A stretch of DNA of 64,000 nucleotides, from contig NZ_MKQR01000011.1 in the NCBI RefSeq assembly GCF_001940455.1, positions 62,001-126,000 of the forward strand. Reading direction: 5' to 3'. Shown here piece by piece: positions 47,740 through 56,700 of this stretch. This DNA is from Actinokineospora bangkokensis. Lineage in GTDB: Bacteria > Actinomycetota > Actinomycetes > Mycobacteriales > Pseudonocardiaceae. Below the pieces are notes generated by a model. That model was not told the origin of the DNA. It searched no databases and worked only from the letters and a program-made list of their open reading frames with translations. Position 1 is the stretch's first letter. Each line of letters starts with the position of its first letter. The position numbers and the translations under genes are program-made.

Positions 47740-47747
47740 TAGGGGTT
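47740..47747 (+). promoter_or_regulatory. TAGGGGTT element between exporter and sensor kinase
   Basis: TAGGGGTT, the complement-type match to the ACCCCTAA repeats at 44260-44277, lies in the 91-nt divergent region 22 nt before the kinase start. A second AGGGG nearby (47755-47759) is probably just the ribosome site. Confidence 0.3.
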
Positions 47748-47768
47748 GGCGATAAGGGGGTGGTCGAT

Positions 47769-49649
47769 GTGGACGGGCCCACCGCCGACCGCGGCCTGAC
47801 CGCGTACGCCTCGGCGTGGCTGCGGGGCGCCGCACTGGGGGCGTTGGCCCTGCTCGGGCCGGTTGTCCTGCTGCTGTCCTCCGCGGCGGCGATGTTCGGC
47901 TACCTGTCGGCAATCAGCGCGTCACGGGCGTTCACATCCCTGACACGACAAGGGGTTCGCCGCTGGTGCGGCATCCCGGTGCCCACCCCCTACCGCGAGC
48001 CCCCGGAACCACCGCGCCCCAACGCGCGCGGCCAGTACCGGTACGGCAACCGGTTGCACGACTCCCCCGGTCTGGTGGCCTGGCAGCGGCGGTTGGCTTG
48101 GCTGAGCGGTGATCCGGCTACCAACCGGGATTCGGCGTTCCTGCTGGGAGGCCCGTTCGTCGCCGCGGTGACCGCGCTGCTGCCCGTGGAACTGGTGGTG
48201 GGCGGGGTCACCCTGGCCTGGGTGACGCCCTGGGCGCTGCTCGCCGTCCCCGCGGGGATCGCGTGTGGACCGGCGGCGGTGCGGCTCTACGGTCGCTGGG
48301 CGGCGCGGTTGCTGGGGCCCGCGCCCGAGCGCACGCGCGCGGGGGTGGTGCGCGCCCTGGGCCGCCGCGTCGCGGCGCTGGCCGAACTGGTGCTCGTGGC
48401 GTTGTTCGCCGTGCCCGCGCTGGTGCTGACCGCGCTCGTCGCGCTGTCCCTGGTGCCGGGGGCGTGGGCGCTGCCGCTGGCGCAGCGGGTGGTGCGGCCC
48501 GCGGTGTCGGCGCACCGCCCGCTGATCGCCCGGTGGTCGGGCCGTGAGGTGGCCGACCCCTACCTGCCGCCGCCCGAGCCGCCCCGGCCCCGCCGCGACG
48601 GGCTCTACCAGCTCGGCAGGACCCTGTTCGACTCGCCCGCGCCGGTGGCCAGGGCCCAGCGCCACCAGTGGGCGCTGCGCGACCCGGCCACCTGGCGCGA
48701 CCTGGTCTGGCTGGCCGTGCAGCCGGTGCTCGGGCCGCTGGCGGCGCTGCTGGTCGCCGCCACCGGGTACGCGGCGTTCGGCCTGGTGTGGCCGTGGCTG
48801 TGGCTGGTGCCGACGCGGTGGTGGCTCGACTACGACCCGGCGTTCGCGTGGACCGCGCTCGGCGTGCCCGGCCCGCCCTGGTGGGGGCTGGTCGCCGGGG
48901 TCGTCGTCACTGCGGCCGGGGTCGCCACCGCCCCCCTCGCGCTGCGCGGCTACGGCCTGGCGGGCGCGGCGCTGCTGAGCCCGACCGGCGCGGCCTCGCT
49001 GGCGCGGCGGGTGCGCCAGCTCTCGGACTCCCGCGACGACGCCAACCGGGTGCAGGTCGCCGAGCTGCGCCGGATCGAGCAGGACCTGCACGACGGCGTC
49101 CAGGCCGGGCTGGTGGCGATCGGCATGCAGCTCGACGCGGTGGAGGCGCTGGTCGACACCGCGCCGGGCAAGGCCAAGGAGCTCGTCGCCGACGCGCGGC
49201 GGCGGCTCGCCGGGACGCTGGTCGACCTGCGGGCGGTCGTGCGCACCATCCACCCCCCGGTGCTGGCCGAGCGCGGGCTGGCCGACGCGGTGCGCGCGCT
49301 GGCGCTGGACTCCCCGCTGGAGGTGGAGGTCTCGGTCGACTTCCCCGGCCGGGTCGAGGCGGCGGTGGAGTCGGCGGTGTACTTCGCGCTGCGCGAGCTG
49401 CTGACCAACGTGGCCAAGCACTCGGGGGCGCGCGCCGCGCAGGTGGAGCTGCGCTTCGACGGCGGCTGGCTGCACGCCTCGGTCCGCGACGAGGGCCGCG
49501 GCGGGGTCGACCCGGTGCGCGGGACCGGGTTGCGCGGGATGCGCAGGCGGCTGGGCGCCTTCGACGGCGACCTGTCGGTCGACAGCCCGCCGGGCGGCCC
49601 GACGCTGGTCGCGCTGCGCGTGCCGTGCGAGAGCTGGGAGGACGGCTGA
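47769..49649 (+). CDS. Sensor histidine kinase, NarL/LiaS-type, with tandem-duplicated sensor
   Basis: A 626-residue membrane kinase that should phosphorylate the response regulator encoded 60 nt downstream. The N-terminal 400 residues are membrane spans and loops in two homologous halves; the C-terminus is HisKA_3 plus HATPase. The phospho-acceptor is His441 in RRIEQDLHDGVQ; N-box ELLTNVAKHS (543-552), G-box VRDEGRGG and GTGLRGMRRRL follow. The half-repeat is clear: PYREPPEPPRP...DSP...DPATNRD (from residue 74) matches PYLPPPEPPRP...DSP...DPATWRD (from 264), exactly 190 residues apart. GTG at 47769 is preferred because AAGGGGG (47754-47760) sits 8 nt before it; GTG 47760 is the alternative. 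A sensing role for the PKS product or envelope damage is inferred from position beside the exporter. Confidence 0.93.
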   Translation: MDGPTADRGLTAYASAWLRGAALGALALLGPVVLLLSSAAAMFGYLSAISASRAFTSLTRQGVRRWCGIPVPTPYREPPEPPRPNARGQYRYGNRLHDSPGLVAWQRRLAWLSGDPATNRDSAFLLGGPFVAAVTALLPVELVVGGVTLAWVTPWALLAVPAGIACGPAAVRLYGRWAARLLGPAPERTRAGVVRALGRRVAALAELVLVALFAVPALVLTALVALSLVPGAWALPLAQRVVRPAVSAHRPLIARWSGREVADPYLPPPEPPRPRRDGLYQLGRTLFDSPAPVARAQRHQWALRDPATWRDLVWLAVQPVLGPLAALLVAATGYAAFGLVWPWLWLVPTRWWLDYDPAFAWTALGVPGPPWWGLVAGVVVTAAGVATAPLALRGYGLAGAALLSPTGAASLARRVRQLSDSRDDANRVQVAELRRIEQDLHDGVQAGLVAIGMQLDAVEALVDTAPGKAKELVADARRRLAGTLVDLRAVVRTIHPPVLAERGLADAVRALALDSPLEVEVSVDFPGRVEAAVESAVYFALRELLTNVAKHSGARAAQVELRFDGGWLHASVRDEGRGGVDPVRGTGLRGMRRRLGAFDGDLSVDSPPGGPTLVALRVPCESWEDG

Positions 49650-49709
49650 GCCGGGCACCAGTTCAGTAAGCTCCCGCTCGACCCCGCCCGCCTGTGAACC
49701 GGAGCGCCC

Positions 49710-50363
49710 GTGCGTGTCGTGCTCGCCGAGGACCTGCCGCTGCTGCGCGAGGGCCTGACCCACATGCTCACCGCGCGCGGCTTCGAGGTGGTGGAGGCGG
49801 TGGCGACCGGGGAGGACCTGGCCGAGGCGCTGCGCAGGCACCGGCCCGACCTGGCCATCGTCGACGTGCGGCTGCCGCCGTCGTTCACCGACGAGGGGCT
49901 GCGCGCGGCGCTGGCCGCCCGCCGGGAGACCCCCGGCCTGCCGGTGCTGGTGCTCTCCCAGCACGTCGAGCAGCTCTACGCCCGCGAGCTGCTGGCCGAC
50001 GGCGACGGCGCGATCGGCTACCTGCTCAAGGACCGGGTGCTCGGCGGCGACCAGTTCGTCGACGCGCTGCACCGGGTCGCCGCGGGCGGCACCGCGCTCG
50101 ACCCCGAGGTGATCTCCGCGCTGCTGGCGGGCAGCAGCCGCCAGGAGCCGCTGGCCGCGCTGACCCCGCGCGAGCGCGAGGTGCTGGAGCAGATGACCGA
50201 GGGCCGCTCCAACGCCGCCATCGCCCAGCGCCTGCACCTGAGCGACGGCGCGATCAGCAAGCACACCACCAGCATCTTCGCGAAGCTGGGCATCACCGAC
50301 TCCCCCGACGACAACCGCCGGGTGCTGGCCGTGCTGGCCTACTTGGACGGCACCCGCTCCTGA
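49710..50363 (+). CDS. LuxR/NarL-family response regulator
   Basis: A 217-residue cytosolic transcription factor. The receiver domain has acidic residues Glu7 and Asp8, phospho-acceptor Asp52 (IVDVRLP), Ser83 and Lys107. The C-terminal LuxR-type helix-turn-helix spans TPREREVLEQMTEGRSNAAI through HLSDGAISKHTTSIFAKLGI. The GTG start at 49710 follows GGAG at 7 nt. It is the partner of the kinase immediately upstream, probably on the same transcript. Its last 25 nt overlap the 3' end of the convergent glycosyltransferase gene. It is the most likely regulator of the exporter and possibly of the PKS and glycosyltransferase promoters. Confidence 0.95.
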   Translation: MRVVLAEDLPLLREGLTHMLTARGFEVVEAVATGEDLAEALRRHRPDLAIVDVRLPPSFTDEGLRAALAARRETPGLPVLVLSQHVEQLYARELLADGDGAIGYLLKDRVLGGDQFVDALHRVAAGGTALDPEVISALLAGSSRQEPLAALTPREREVLEQMTEGRSNAAIAQRLHLSDGAISKHTTSIFAKLGITDSPDDNRRVLAVLAYLDGTRS

Positions 50364-51535
50364 GCGGCGGCCACCTCGGCCTCCAGCGCGTCGGCGGCCG
50401 CGGCGGCCCCGCCTGCGGACCGCACCGCCTGCTGCATCCGCGCCACCGAGGCCCGCACGGTCGGGTCGCTGGACACCCGCAGCACGGCCTCGCGCAGCCG
50501 CGCCGGCGTGGCCTGCGAGGTGGGCAGGTGGGCACCGACCCCGGTCTTGGCGATGCGGTAGCCGTTGAGGTACTGGTCCCACGCCTGCGGCACGGCCACC
50601 ATCGGCACGCCGTGGTAGAGCGCCTCCATCGTCGAGCCCATGCCCGCGTGGGTGACGAAGGCCGAGGCGTGCGCGAGCACCTGCTGCTGCGGGGCCCACC
50701 GCACCACCTCGATGTGCGCGGGCACCCGGCCCAGCGCCGCCGGGTCGGTGAACCGGCCGACCGAGAGCAGCACGTGCCAGTCGAGCGGGGCGAAGGCCGA
50801 CACGCACCGCCGGTAGAAGTCGAGCTTGTCGTTGTAGGCCGAGCCGAGCGAGACCAGCAGGACCTTGCGGTCGTCCGGCGGGCGCCACGCGTCGGCGTCG
50901 TCGACCGGCCGCACGCCGGAGCCGACGAAGGTGTACTGCGGGCCGACCCGCTCGCCGCGCACCTGCCACTCCCGGGGCATCATCACCAGACCCCGCCGCG
51001 AGGCGAACTTGACCTCGTCGGGGGTCAGCGGCACGCCGCGGCCGACCAGGAACGCCGCCATCTCCTCGACCATTCGCGCCATCACGGGGTCCTTCGGGGC
51101 CGCGGGGTCGACCCCGAAGTCCTCGGCGATGCCGTCGTAGGGCACGAAGGTGGGCGACACCTGCACCGCGGGCACGCCCCAGGCGTGCGCGAGCACCGGC
51201 CCGTGCCAGGCGCACACGTCGTGCACCACCGCGTCCGGCACGTCACCGGCGTAGGCGGCCTCGACCTGCGGGGTAACCGAGATCAGCTCGTCGAGGAACA
51301 TCCGGTGCGCGGACAGCTCCTCCTCCGGCCACCGCTGCGCCGGGTCGGCCTCGGAGGGCACCGTCGAGCGGTACCGCACGACCTCCGCCCCGGTGCGCGC
51401 GACCACCCCGGCGAACTCGTCGTTGGTGGCGTAGGTGACCCGGTGGCCGCGCCGCACCAGTTCCGCGGCGATCGGCAGCCCGGGGTTCACGTGCCCGTGG
51501 GCCGGAACGCACATGAACGCGAAGTGACGACCCAC
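50339..51535 (-). CDS. Macrolide-family glycosyltransferase (GT2, OleD/OleI-like)
   Basis: A 398-residue glycosyltransferase closer to the classical macrolide-inactivating type than the first one. The N-terminus HFAFMCVPAHGHVNPGLPIA holds catalytic His13; the donor motif reads THAGMGSTMEALYHGVPMVA followed by VPQAWDQ, close to OleD. The GTG at 51533-51535 is chosen because GGGAGG lies 6 nt upstream and the family begins there; the frame itself stays open 26 codons further. It is convergent with the response regulator and overlaps it by 25 nt. Two such enzymes beside an exporter suggest that one protects the producer by glycosylating the polyketide while the other builds the final product, but which is which cannot be read from sequence. 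Confidence 0.94.
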   Translation of the reverse strand: MGRHFAFMCVPAHGHVNPGLPIAAELVRRGHRVTYATNDEFAGVVARTGAEVVRYRSTVPSEADPAQRWPEEELSAHRMFLDELISVTPQVEAAYAGDVPDAVVHDVCAWHGPVLAHAWGVPAVQVSPTFVPYDGIAEDFGVDPAAPKDPVMARMVEEMAAFLVGRGVPLTPDEVKFASRRGLVMMPREWQVRGERVGPQYTFVGSGVRPVDDADAWRPPDDRKVLLVSLGSAYNDKLDFYRRCVSAFAPLDWHVLLSVGRFTDPAALGRVPAHIEVVRWAPQQQVLAHASAFVTHAGMGSTMEALYHGVPMVAVPQAWDQYLNGYRIAKTGVGAHLPTSQATPARLREAVLRVSSDPTVRASVARMQQAVRSAGGAAAAADALEAEVAAAQERVPSK

Positions 51536-51596
51536 AGCAGGCCTCCCAAGACCCCATGAACCCGAGCGAAGGTACTCGTGGCCCCGCGTGCGGGAC

Positions 51597-51620
51597 ACCC
51601 CTGCACCGGACACTAGGGGT
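51597..51620 (-). promoter_or_regulatory. Inverted ACCCCT/AGGGGT element upstream of GT2
   Basis: ACCCCT (51597-51602) and AGGGGT (51615-51620) form an inverted pair about 60-85 nt before the GT2 start codon. The right half, extended to TAGGGGTT, matches the element seen upstream of the PKS/GT1 and exporter/kinase genes. A TTCGCGAA palindrome (51620-51627) abuts it. Confidence 0.35.
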
Positions 51621-51654
51621 TCGCGAACAGGCCACCATCACCGAACCGGGTCAA

Positions 51655-51688
51655 CGGATCACGCAGAGTCCCCGAACCAGGTGATCCG
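51655..51688. terminator. Hairpin CGGATCAC/GTGATCCG after SDR gene
   Basis: Two 8-bp inverted arms (51655-51662, 51681-51688) with an 18-nt loop, in the 176-nt gap between the SDR stop and the GT2 start. It could terminate the SDR transcript; the long loop makes it weak. Confidence 0.35.
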
Positions 51689-51711
51689 GCCACGGGGACC
51701 CGGTCGAGGCG

Positions 51712-52686
51712 TCAGCGCGTCCGATCGGCCAGCAGGTCGTCCGAGAGGTGCCACAGGCGTTCGGCGGCGGCGGGGTCGAGCGCCCAGGCCTTGACCCCGT
51801 GCGGGTGGTCAGCGAGGGCGGCCTCGTCCGGGACGGTGTACGCCTCCTGGCAGTCGTCGAGGTAGTGGCCGCCGGTGCGGGCGAACTCGGGGCGGACCGC
51901 GGCGACCACCGTGGTCGCGGCGCCCTGCCCGACGGTCTTGTAGGTGAAGTAGCCCGCGGCGTGGGCGGCGTCGAGGGAGGCCTTCTGCGCGGCGGAGAAG
52001 TGGCGCTGCAACCCGGTCACGATGCCGCCTGGGTTGACGGCGTTGGCGACGATGCCGTCATCGGCCCAGCGCCGGGTGGCCGCCACGGCGAACAGGGCGT
52101 TGGCGGTCTTGGACTGGGCGTAGGCGATCTGGGGGTCGTACTCGCGCGCATGGAAGTCGATGTCGTCGAAGTCCACGCCCGCCCGCATGTGCGCGGTCGA
52201 ACTGAGGACCACCACGCGCGCGCCGCCCCGCTGAGCCGCACCCTCGGCGAGGGCCCGGCGGAGGCCGCAGGCGAGCGCGTGGTGGCCGAGGTGGTTGGTG
52301 GCGAATTGCAGTTCCCGCCCGCTCGGAGTGCGCTCCAGCCCGGCGGTGACGACCCCCGCGTTGTTGACCAGCAGGTGCAGCGGCCCGCTCCAGTCCGCGA
52401 CGAACGCCGCGACCGAGGCCGGGTCTGCCAGGTCGAGCGGGGCGACGGCGGGCCTGCGCCCGGTGGAGCGCTCGATGCCGTCAGCGGTGTCGCGGCCGGC
52501 GGCGCCGTTGCGGACCGCCAACACCACCTCCGCCCCCGCCCCGCACAACGCGCGGGCGGTCTCCGCCCCCAGACCGGACGAAGCCCCGGTCACGACGGCC
52601 CGCAGGCCGGCGAGGTCGACGCCTGCGAGCACGTCATCGGCGGTGCTCTCCGCGGTGAACGGGGTGGTGATCAACGAGGTGGTCAT
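51712..52686 (-). CDS. Short-chain dehydrogenase/reductase (retinol dehydrogenase-like)
   Basis: A 324-residue Rossmann oxidoreductase using NAD(P)(H). It has TGASSGLGAETARAL (cofactor Gly motif), NNAGV, catalytic Ser in VVLSSTAHM and the Tyr-Lys pair in AYAQSKTANAL. Length and the NHLGHHAL segment fit the WW-oxidoreductase/retinol dehydrogenase-like branch, whose bacterial substrates are mostly unknown. The ATG at 52684-52686 is preceded on its strand by a -10-like TATAGT ending 6 nt upstream, so the mRNA is probably leaderless. It is divergent from a TetR repressor gene and shares its operator, so it is likely the repressor's main target and is induced by the ligand. A link to polyketide tailoring is possible but not shown. 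Confidence 0.92.
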   Translation of the reverse strand: MTTSLITTPFTAESTADDVLAGVDLAGLRAVVTGASSGLGAETARALCGAGAEVVLAVRNGAAGRDTADGIERSTGRRPAVAPLDLADPASVAAFVADWSGPLHLLVNNAGVVTAGLERTPSGRELQFATNHLGHHALACGLRRALAEGAAQRGGARVVVLSSTAHMRAGVDFDDIDFHAREYDPQIAYAQSKTANALFAVAATRRWADDGIVANAVNPGGIVTGLQRHFSAAQKASLDAAHAAGYFTYKTVGQGAATTVVAAVRPEFARTGGHYLDDCQEAYTVPDEAALADHPHGVKAWALDPAAAERLWHLSDDLLADRTR

Positions 52687-52694
52687 GCCACCCA

Positions 52695-52722
52695 CTATAC
52701 AGACTAGACATGATCTGTTTAG
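52695..52722. promoter_or_regulatory. TetR operator in the SDR/tetR divergent promoter
   Basis: CTATACAGA (52695-52703), a 10-nt spacer and TCTGTTTAG (52714-52722) form a 9-bp inverted repeat with one mismatch. It covers the -10 box (TATAGT, minus strand, 52693-52698) and a TAAACA -35-like box of the SDR gene, so bound repressor would block it, and it lies 28 nt before the tetR start, allowing autoregulation. Confidence 0.65.
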
Positions 52723-52749
52723 TTCGTTCAGTCGAGGTACGGTGACGGC

Positions 52750-53298
52750 GTGAGCGCACCCGACAGCACCCCCGAGCCGGACCGCCGGACGGCCGTGCTC
52801 GACTCCGCGATGCGCACCTTCGCCCGCAACGGGTACCGGGCGACCTCCATGGACGCGATCGCCCGCGACGCCAAGATCTCCCGCCCCGGCCTGTACTTCC
52901 TGTTCAGCACCAAGGAATCCCTGTTCCGCGAGGCCGTCACCCGCACGCTCACCGAGGACCTGACCGCCATCGAAGCGGTGCTCGCGGACCCCGCGACCCC
53001 CCTGGCGGACCGCCTGCTCGCGGCCTTCGACCGCTGGGCAGGCCGCTACGTGGGCCCGATGGCCCAGGACATCCCCGCCGTCATCGCCGACAACCCCGAC
53101 CTGCTCGACGAGGTGGCGACCTCCGCCCCGGACCGGTTCGCCACCCTGCTGCACCACGCGCTCGCGCAGGAATCCCCACGAGCACACGACATCGCCGCCA
53201 CCCTCACCAGCGTCTCGGTCGGCCTCAAGCACCAGGTCCAGACCCGCGACACCTACCTCGACCGCATGCGCACAGCGATCGACCTCCTCACACCCTGA
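52750..53298 (+). CDS. TetR-family transcriptional regulator
   Basis: A 182-residue repressor. The N-terminal helix-turn-helix is typical (AMRTFARNGYRATSMDAIARDAKISRPGLY-type region, residues 21-50, followed by FLFSTKESLFREAV). The remaining helices form a ligand and dimer domain that I cannot assign. GTG at 52750 is the first start of the frame and fits the family length; GAGG lies 12 nt upstream, a loose ribosome site. It is divergent from the SDR gene with a shared inverted-repeat operator, so autoregulation and control of the SDR are likely. Confidence 0.93.
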   Translation: MSAPDSTPEPDRRTAVLDSAMRTFARNGYRATSMDAIARDAKISRPGLYFLFSTKESLFREAVTRTLTEDLTAIEAVLADPATPLADRLLAAFDRWAGRYVGPMAQDIPAVIADNPDLLDEVATSAPDRFATLLHHALAQESPRAHDIAATLTSVSVGLKHQVQTRDTYLDRMRTAIDLLTP

Positions 53299-53339
53299 AC
53301 CGCCCCATCCGGTCTGCCGCGCCCGCCGGGGGGTTTCCG

Positions 53340-53379
53340 CGCGGTATCGGCTCTGGGCGAGGGTGGGACGCGGTATACC
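53340..53379 (+). promoter_or_regulatory. Repeat-containing control region upstream of EACC1 gene
   Basis: CGCGGTAT occurs twice in direct orientation (53340-53347 and 53369-53376), 29 bp apart. The second overlaps TATACC, a plausible -10 box about 30 nt before the EACC1 start codon. A weak hairpin that could end the tetR transcript uses part of the first copy. Confidence 0.28.
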
Positions 53380-53409
53380 TGTGATCAAGACGGACTAGGA
53401 GCGGCCACG

Positions 53410-53772
53410 ATGAACGACCTCACCCTTCGCCTCGACGCCGAGGGCACCCCTGCCACCGTCGACCGGTTGACGGGGGTGTTGTTCGACGACCTGCGGGCCG
53501 CGCGGGTGGGCGTGGTGAGCCGGGTGGGGACGGCCGGTGCGGCGGGGAGCAAGTCGGGGATCGGGCAGACCCTCGGGGAGCTGCTGGTCGGCGGGACCGT
53601 GCCCGGCAGCCTGCTGGTGGTGCACCGGACGATCGTGAAGTTCCTGGAGCGCTCGAAGGCCCGGTCGGTCACGGTGGAGGTGGACGGCAAGAAGGTCACC
53701 ATCACCGCGGCCACCGCCGAGGAGACCGCCGCGGCCCTGCGGATCGCGGCCGGGGACGGCGCCGGGGAGTAG
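53410..53772 (+). CDS. EACC1-like effector-associated component (120 aa)
   Basis: A small alpha/beta protein with the pattern of Effector-Associated Constant Component 1: an opening strand (LTLRLDAEGT), a helix (VDRLTGVLFDDL), a Gly-rich middle (GAAGSKSGIGQTLGELLVGG), a hydrophobic helix (SLLVVHRTIVKFLERSKARS) and a closing strand pair (VTVEVDGKKVTI). EACC1 proteins are the fixed partner in several actinobacterial conflict systems whose effectors include caspase-like peptidases, which is what the next gene encodes 2 nt downstream. AGGAG at 53397-53401 supports the ATG at 53410. It has no signal peptide or membrane span. Its molecular role in such systems is thought to be an adaptor; here that is inferred from family and spacing. 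Confidence 0.72.
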   Translation: MNDLTLRLDAEGTPATVDRLTGVLFDDLRAARVGVVSRVGTAGAAGSKSGIGQTLGELLVGGTVPGSLLVVHRTIVKFLERSKARSVTVEVDGKKVTITAATAEETAAALRIAAGDGAGE

Positions 53773-53774
53773 CG

Positions 53775-56700
53775 GTGGCCGAGCGCAGGGCGCTGCTGGT
53801 CGGGACGTCGCGGTACGAGGACCCGGCGCTGCCGACGCTGAACGCGCCGGTCAAGGAGACCCGGCAGCTCTCGGAGCTGCTCAACGACCCCGACATCGGC
53901 GGGTTCGCCGCCACCGCGCTCATCGACGAGCGCAAGGCGGTCGTCGAGCGGGAGGTCGAGGAGCTGTTCGCCGACCGCGGCGTCGACGACCACGTGCTGC
54001 TCTACGTCTCCGGCCACGGCATCAAGAACGCCGACAACCAGCTCTTCTTCGCCACCACCGACACCCGCCAGGACCGGCCGTACTCCACCGCCATCCCCGC
54101 CGTGCTTGTCCAGCAGCTGCTGCGGGAGTGCCAGGCGCGGTTCAAGGCGGTCATTCTCGACTGCTGCTACAGCGGGTCGTTCGCCCCGGGCGCGGTCACC
54201 AAGTCGGGGATGGCGGTGGACGTGAGCGCGCTCGGGGAGGGCACCTTCGTCATCACCGCCACGAACGCGCTGGACCCGGCGTTCGAGGACGAGCGGATGG
54301 TCTTCGGCAACAGCACCCCGTACTCGGTGTTCACCGACGTCCTCATCGCCGGGCTGGCGACCGGGGCGGCCGCCCGGCCCGGCTCGGACGAGATCACCGC
54401 CGACGACCTCTACGACTTCCTCGACCGCGAGCTGCGCAAGCCGCGCGCCGACGGCCGGGTGCAGCGCCCGCACCGGCTCAACCACGGCCTGGGCGAGTTC
54501 AAGATCGCCGACGCCCGCACCCGGCGGCTGGCGGTGGACGAGAGCACGAACTCGCCCCGGCTCGCGGAGCTGATCGACCGGGACGACCCGGCCGCGGCCC
54601 GCGCGCTGCGCGTGCCCATCGGCCAGGCGCACCGGGCCACCGCCCGCGGCGACGACCTGGTGCGCCTGGACCTGGGCGGGCAGGACGGGCACCTGTGCGT
54701 GGTGGGGCGGATCTGGTCGGGCAAGTCGACCCTGCTGCGCACCCTCATCGCCAGCCTGCAGGCGGGCCGCTCGCCCGCCGAGGTGCGGTTCCTCTGCCTG
54801 GACGCGGGCGGCCAGCTCGCGGACCTCGCGGACACCCCGTTCGTCGACCGGGTCGTCGCGCCCTCGGACCGGGAGGGCGTGCGGGCGGCGCTGGCGGACG
54901 TGCTCGCGGTGATCGAGTCCCGCGACCGGCTCTTCCGCTCCGCCTCGATCCGGCTGGTGCACCACTTCCGGGAGCTGCGCAGGCGCGACGCGCTGCCGCC
55001 CGGCGACCACGCCGACCTGTTCCTGGTCATCGACGGGTGGGACAGCTTCCACACCCGCGGCGTGGCCGACGACGTTCGGCTGATCGCGGGCACCGGCCTC
55101 GGCAAGGGCGTGCACGTGGTGCTGACCGCCCGCACCTGGTCGGAAGTGCCGCCGGACATCAAGAGCCTGCTGCGCGGGCGCATCGAACTCGGCCTCGACG
55201 ACCCCGCCGAGTCCCACCACCCGCAGCTGTCGGCCAGCCTGCCCAAGTCGGCGGGCTGGGGCCTGTTCGACGGCAGGCCGTTCCTCACCGCGGTGCAGGA
55301 GCACGAGCAGGCCGAGGACGAGATCAACGCCGTCGCGGCCCGGTTGGCCAGGATGGCCGAACCCGACCCCGCCGCGGTCGTCGAGCCGGTGGCGGCGGAG
55401 GCCGAGCGCCCGGACCCGCTGCTGTCGTCCCCCGACCTGCTCGACCTGCTGGGCCTGCCGAACGCGCTGGCCATCGCCGACCGGCGGGCCACCCCGCCCG
55501 AGCAGCGCCTCCGCACGGCGTTCGGCGTCGGGGCGGACGGCGCCCCGGTGGTGCTCGACATCAAGGAGGCCGCCGAGGGCGGCATGGGCCCGCACGGGAT
55601 CTGCGTGGGCGCCACCGGGTCGGGCAAGTCGGAGTTCCTGCGCACGCTGGTGCTGGGCATGATGGCCACCCACCTGCCCACCGAGCTGGGCTTCGTGCTC
55701 ATCGACTTCAAGGGCGGCGCGACGTTCCTCGGCCTGGGCGGGGCCCCGCACGTCGCCGCCTCGGTCACCAACCTCGGCCGGGACGAGGCGCTGATCGACC
55801 GGCTGGAGGCCGCGCTGCGAGGCGAGCTCTTCCGCAGGCAGGAAGTGCTCGCGCGCCGGGGCTTCAGCAAGGTCGCGGACCACGAGCGGGCGCGCGCCGA
55901 CGGTGCGCCGCTGCCCCCGCTGCCCGCGCTGTTCATCGTCGTCGACGAGTTCGCCGAGCTGCTGACCGCCCGCCCGGGCTTCCTGGAGGTGCTCACCACC
56001 ATCGGCAGGCTGGGCCGGTCGCTGCGGGTGCACCTGCTGCTGGCGGCGCAGCTGCTGGAGGAGGGCAAGCTGCGGGGCCTCGACTCGCACCTGTCGTACC
56101 GGATCGGGCTCAAGATGTTCTCGGCGGCCGAGTCCCGCGCGGTGCTGGGGGTGCCCGACGCCTACGAGCTGCCGCCGGTCCCCGGGTCGGGCCTGCTGCA
56201 CCACGACGCGACCGGCCTGGTGCGGTTCAAGGCCGCCTACGTCTCCGGCGGGCCCTTCGGGCGGTCACCGCTGGACCAGGTGATGGGTGTGCTGCCCGCC
56301 CTGGGCCCGCCGGTGCCGCCGATCTGGCTGCCGCCGCTGGGCGCCGCCGACCCGCTGGACAGCGTGCTGGCGGACCTGGCCCCGCACCCGGACCGCGGCC
56401 TGAGCTCCGACCGCGCCCCGCACGGCACGCTGGGCGTCCCGATCGGGCTGGTCGACCGGCCGTTCGAGCAGCGGCGGGAGGTGCTGGTCGTCGACCTCTC
56501 CGGCACCGCGGGGCACGCCCTGGTCACCGGGGGGCCGCAGTCGGGGAAGTCGACCCTGCTGCGCACCCTGGTGCTGGCCGCGGCGCTGACCCACACCCCC
56601 GACCAGGTCCGGTTCTCCTGCCTCGACCTCGGCGGCGGCACCCTGGGCCCGCTGGCCGGGCTGCCGCACGTCGGTGACGTCGTCGGGCGCACCGACCCGG

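Noticed and set aside
51712-53388. A 558-residue version of the SDR protein starting near 53388
   Set aside because: The extra N-terminus runs antisense through the tetR gene and across the operator; the SDR fold begins just after the ATG at 52686.
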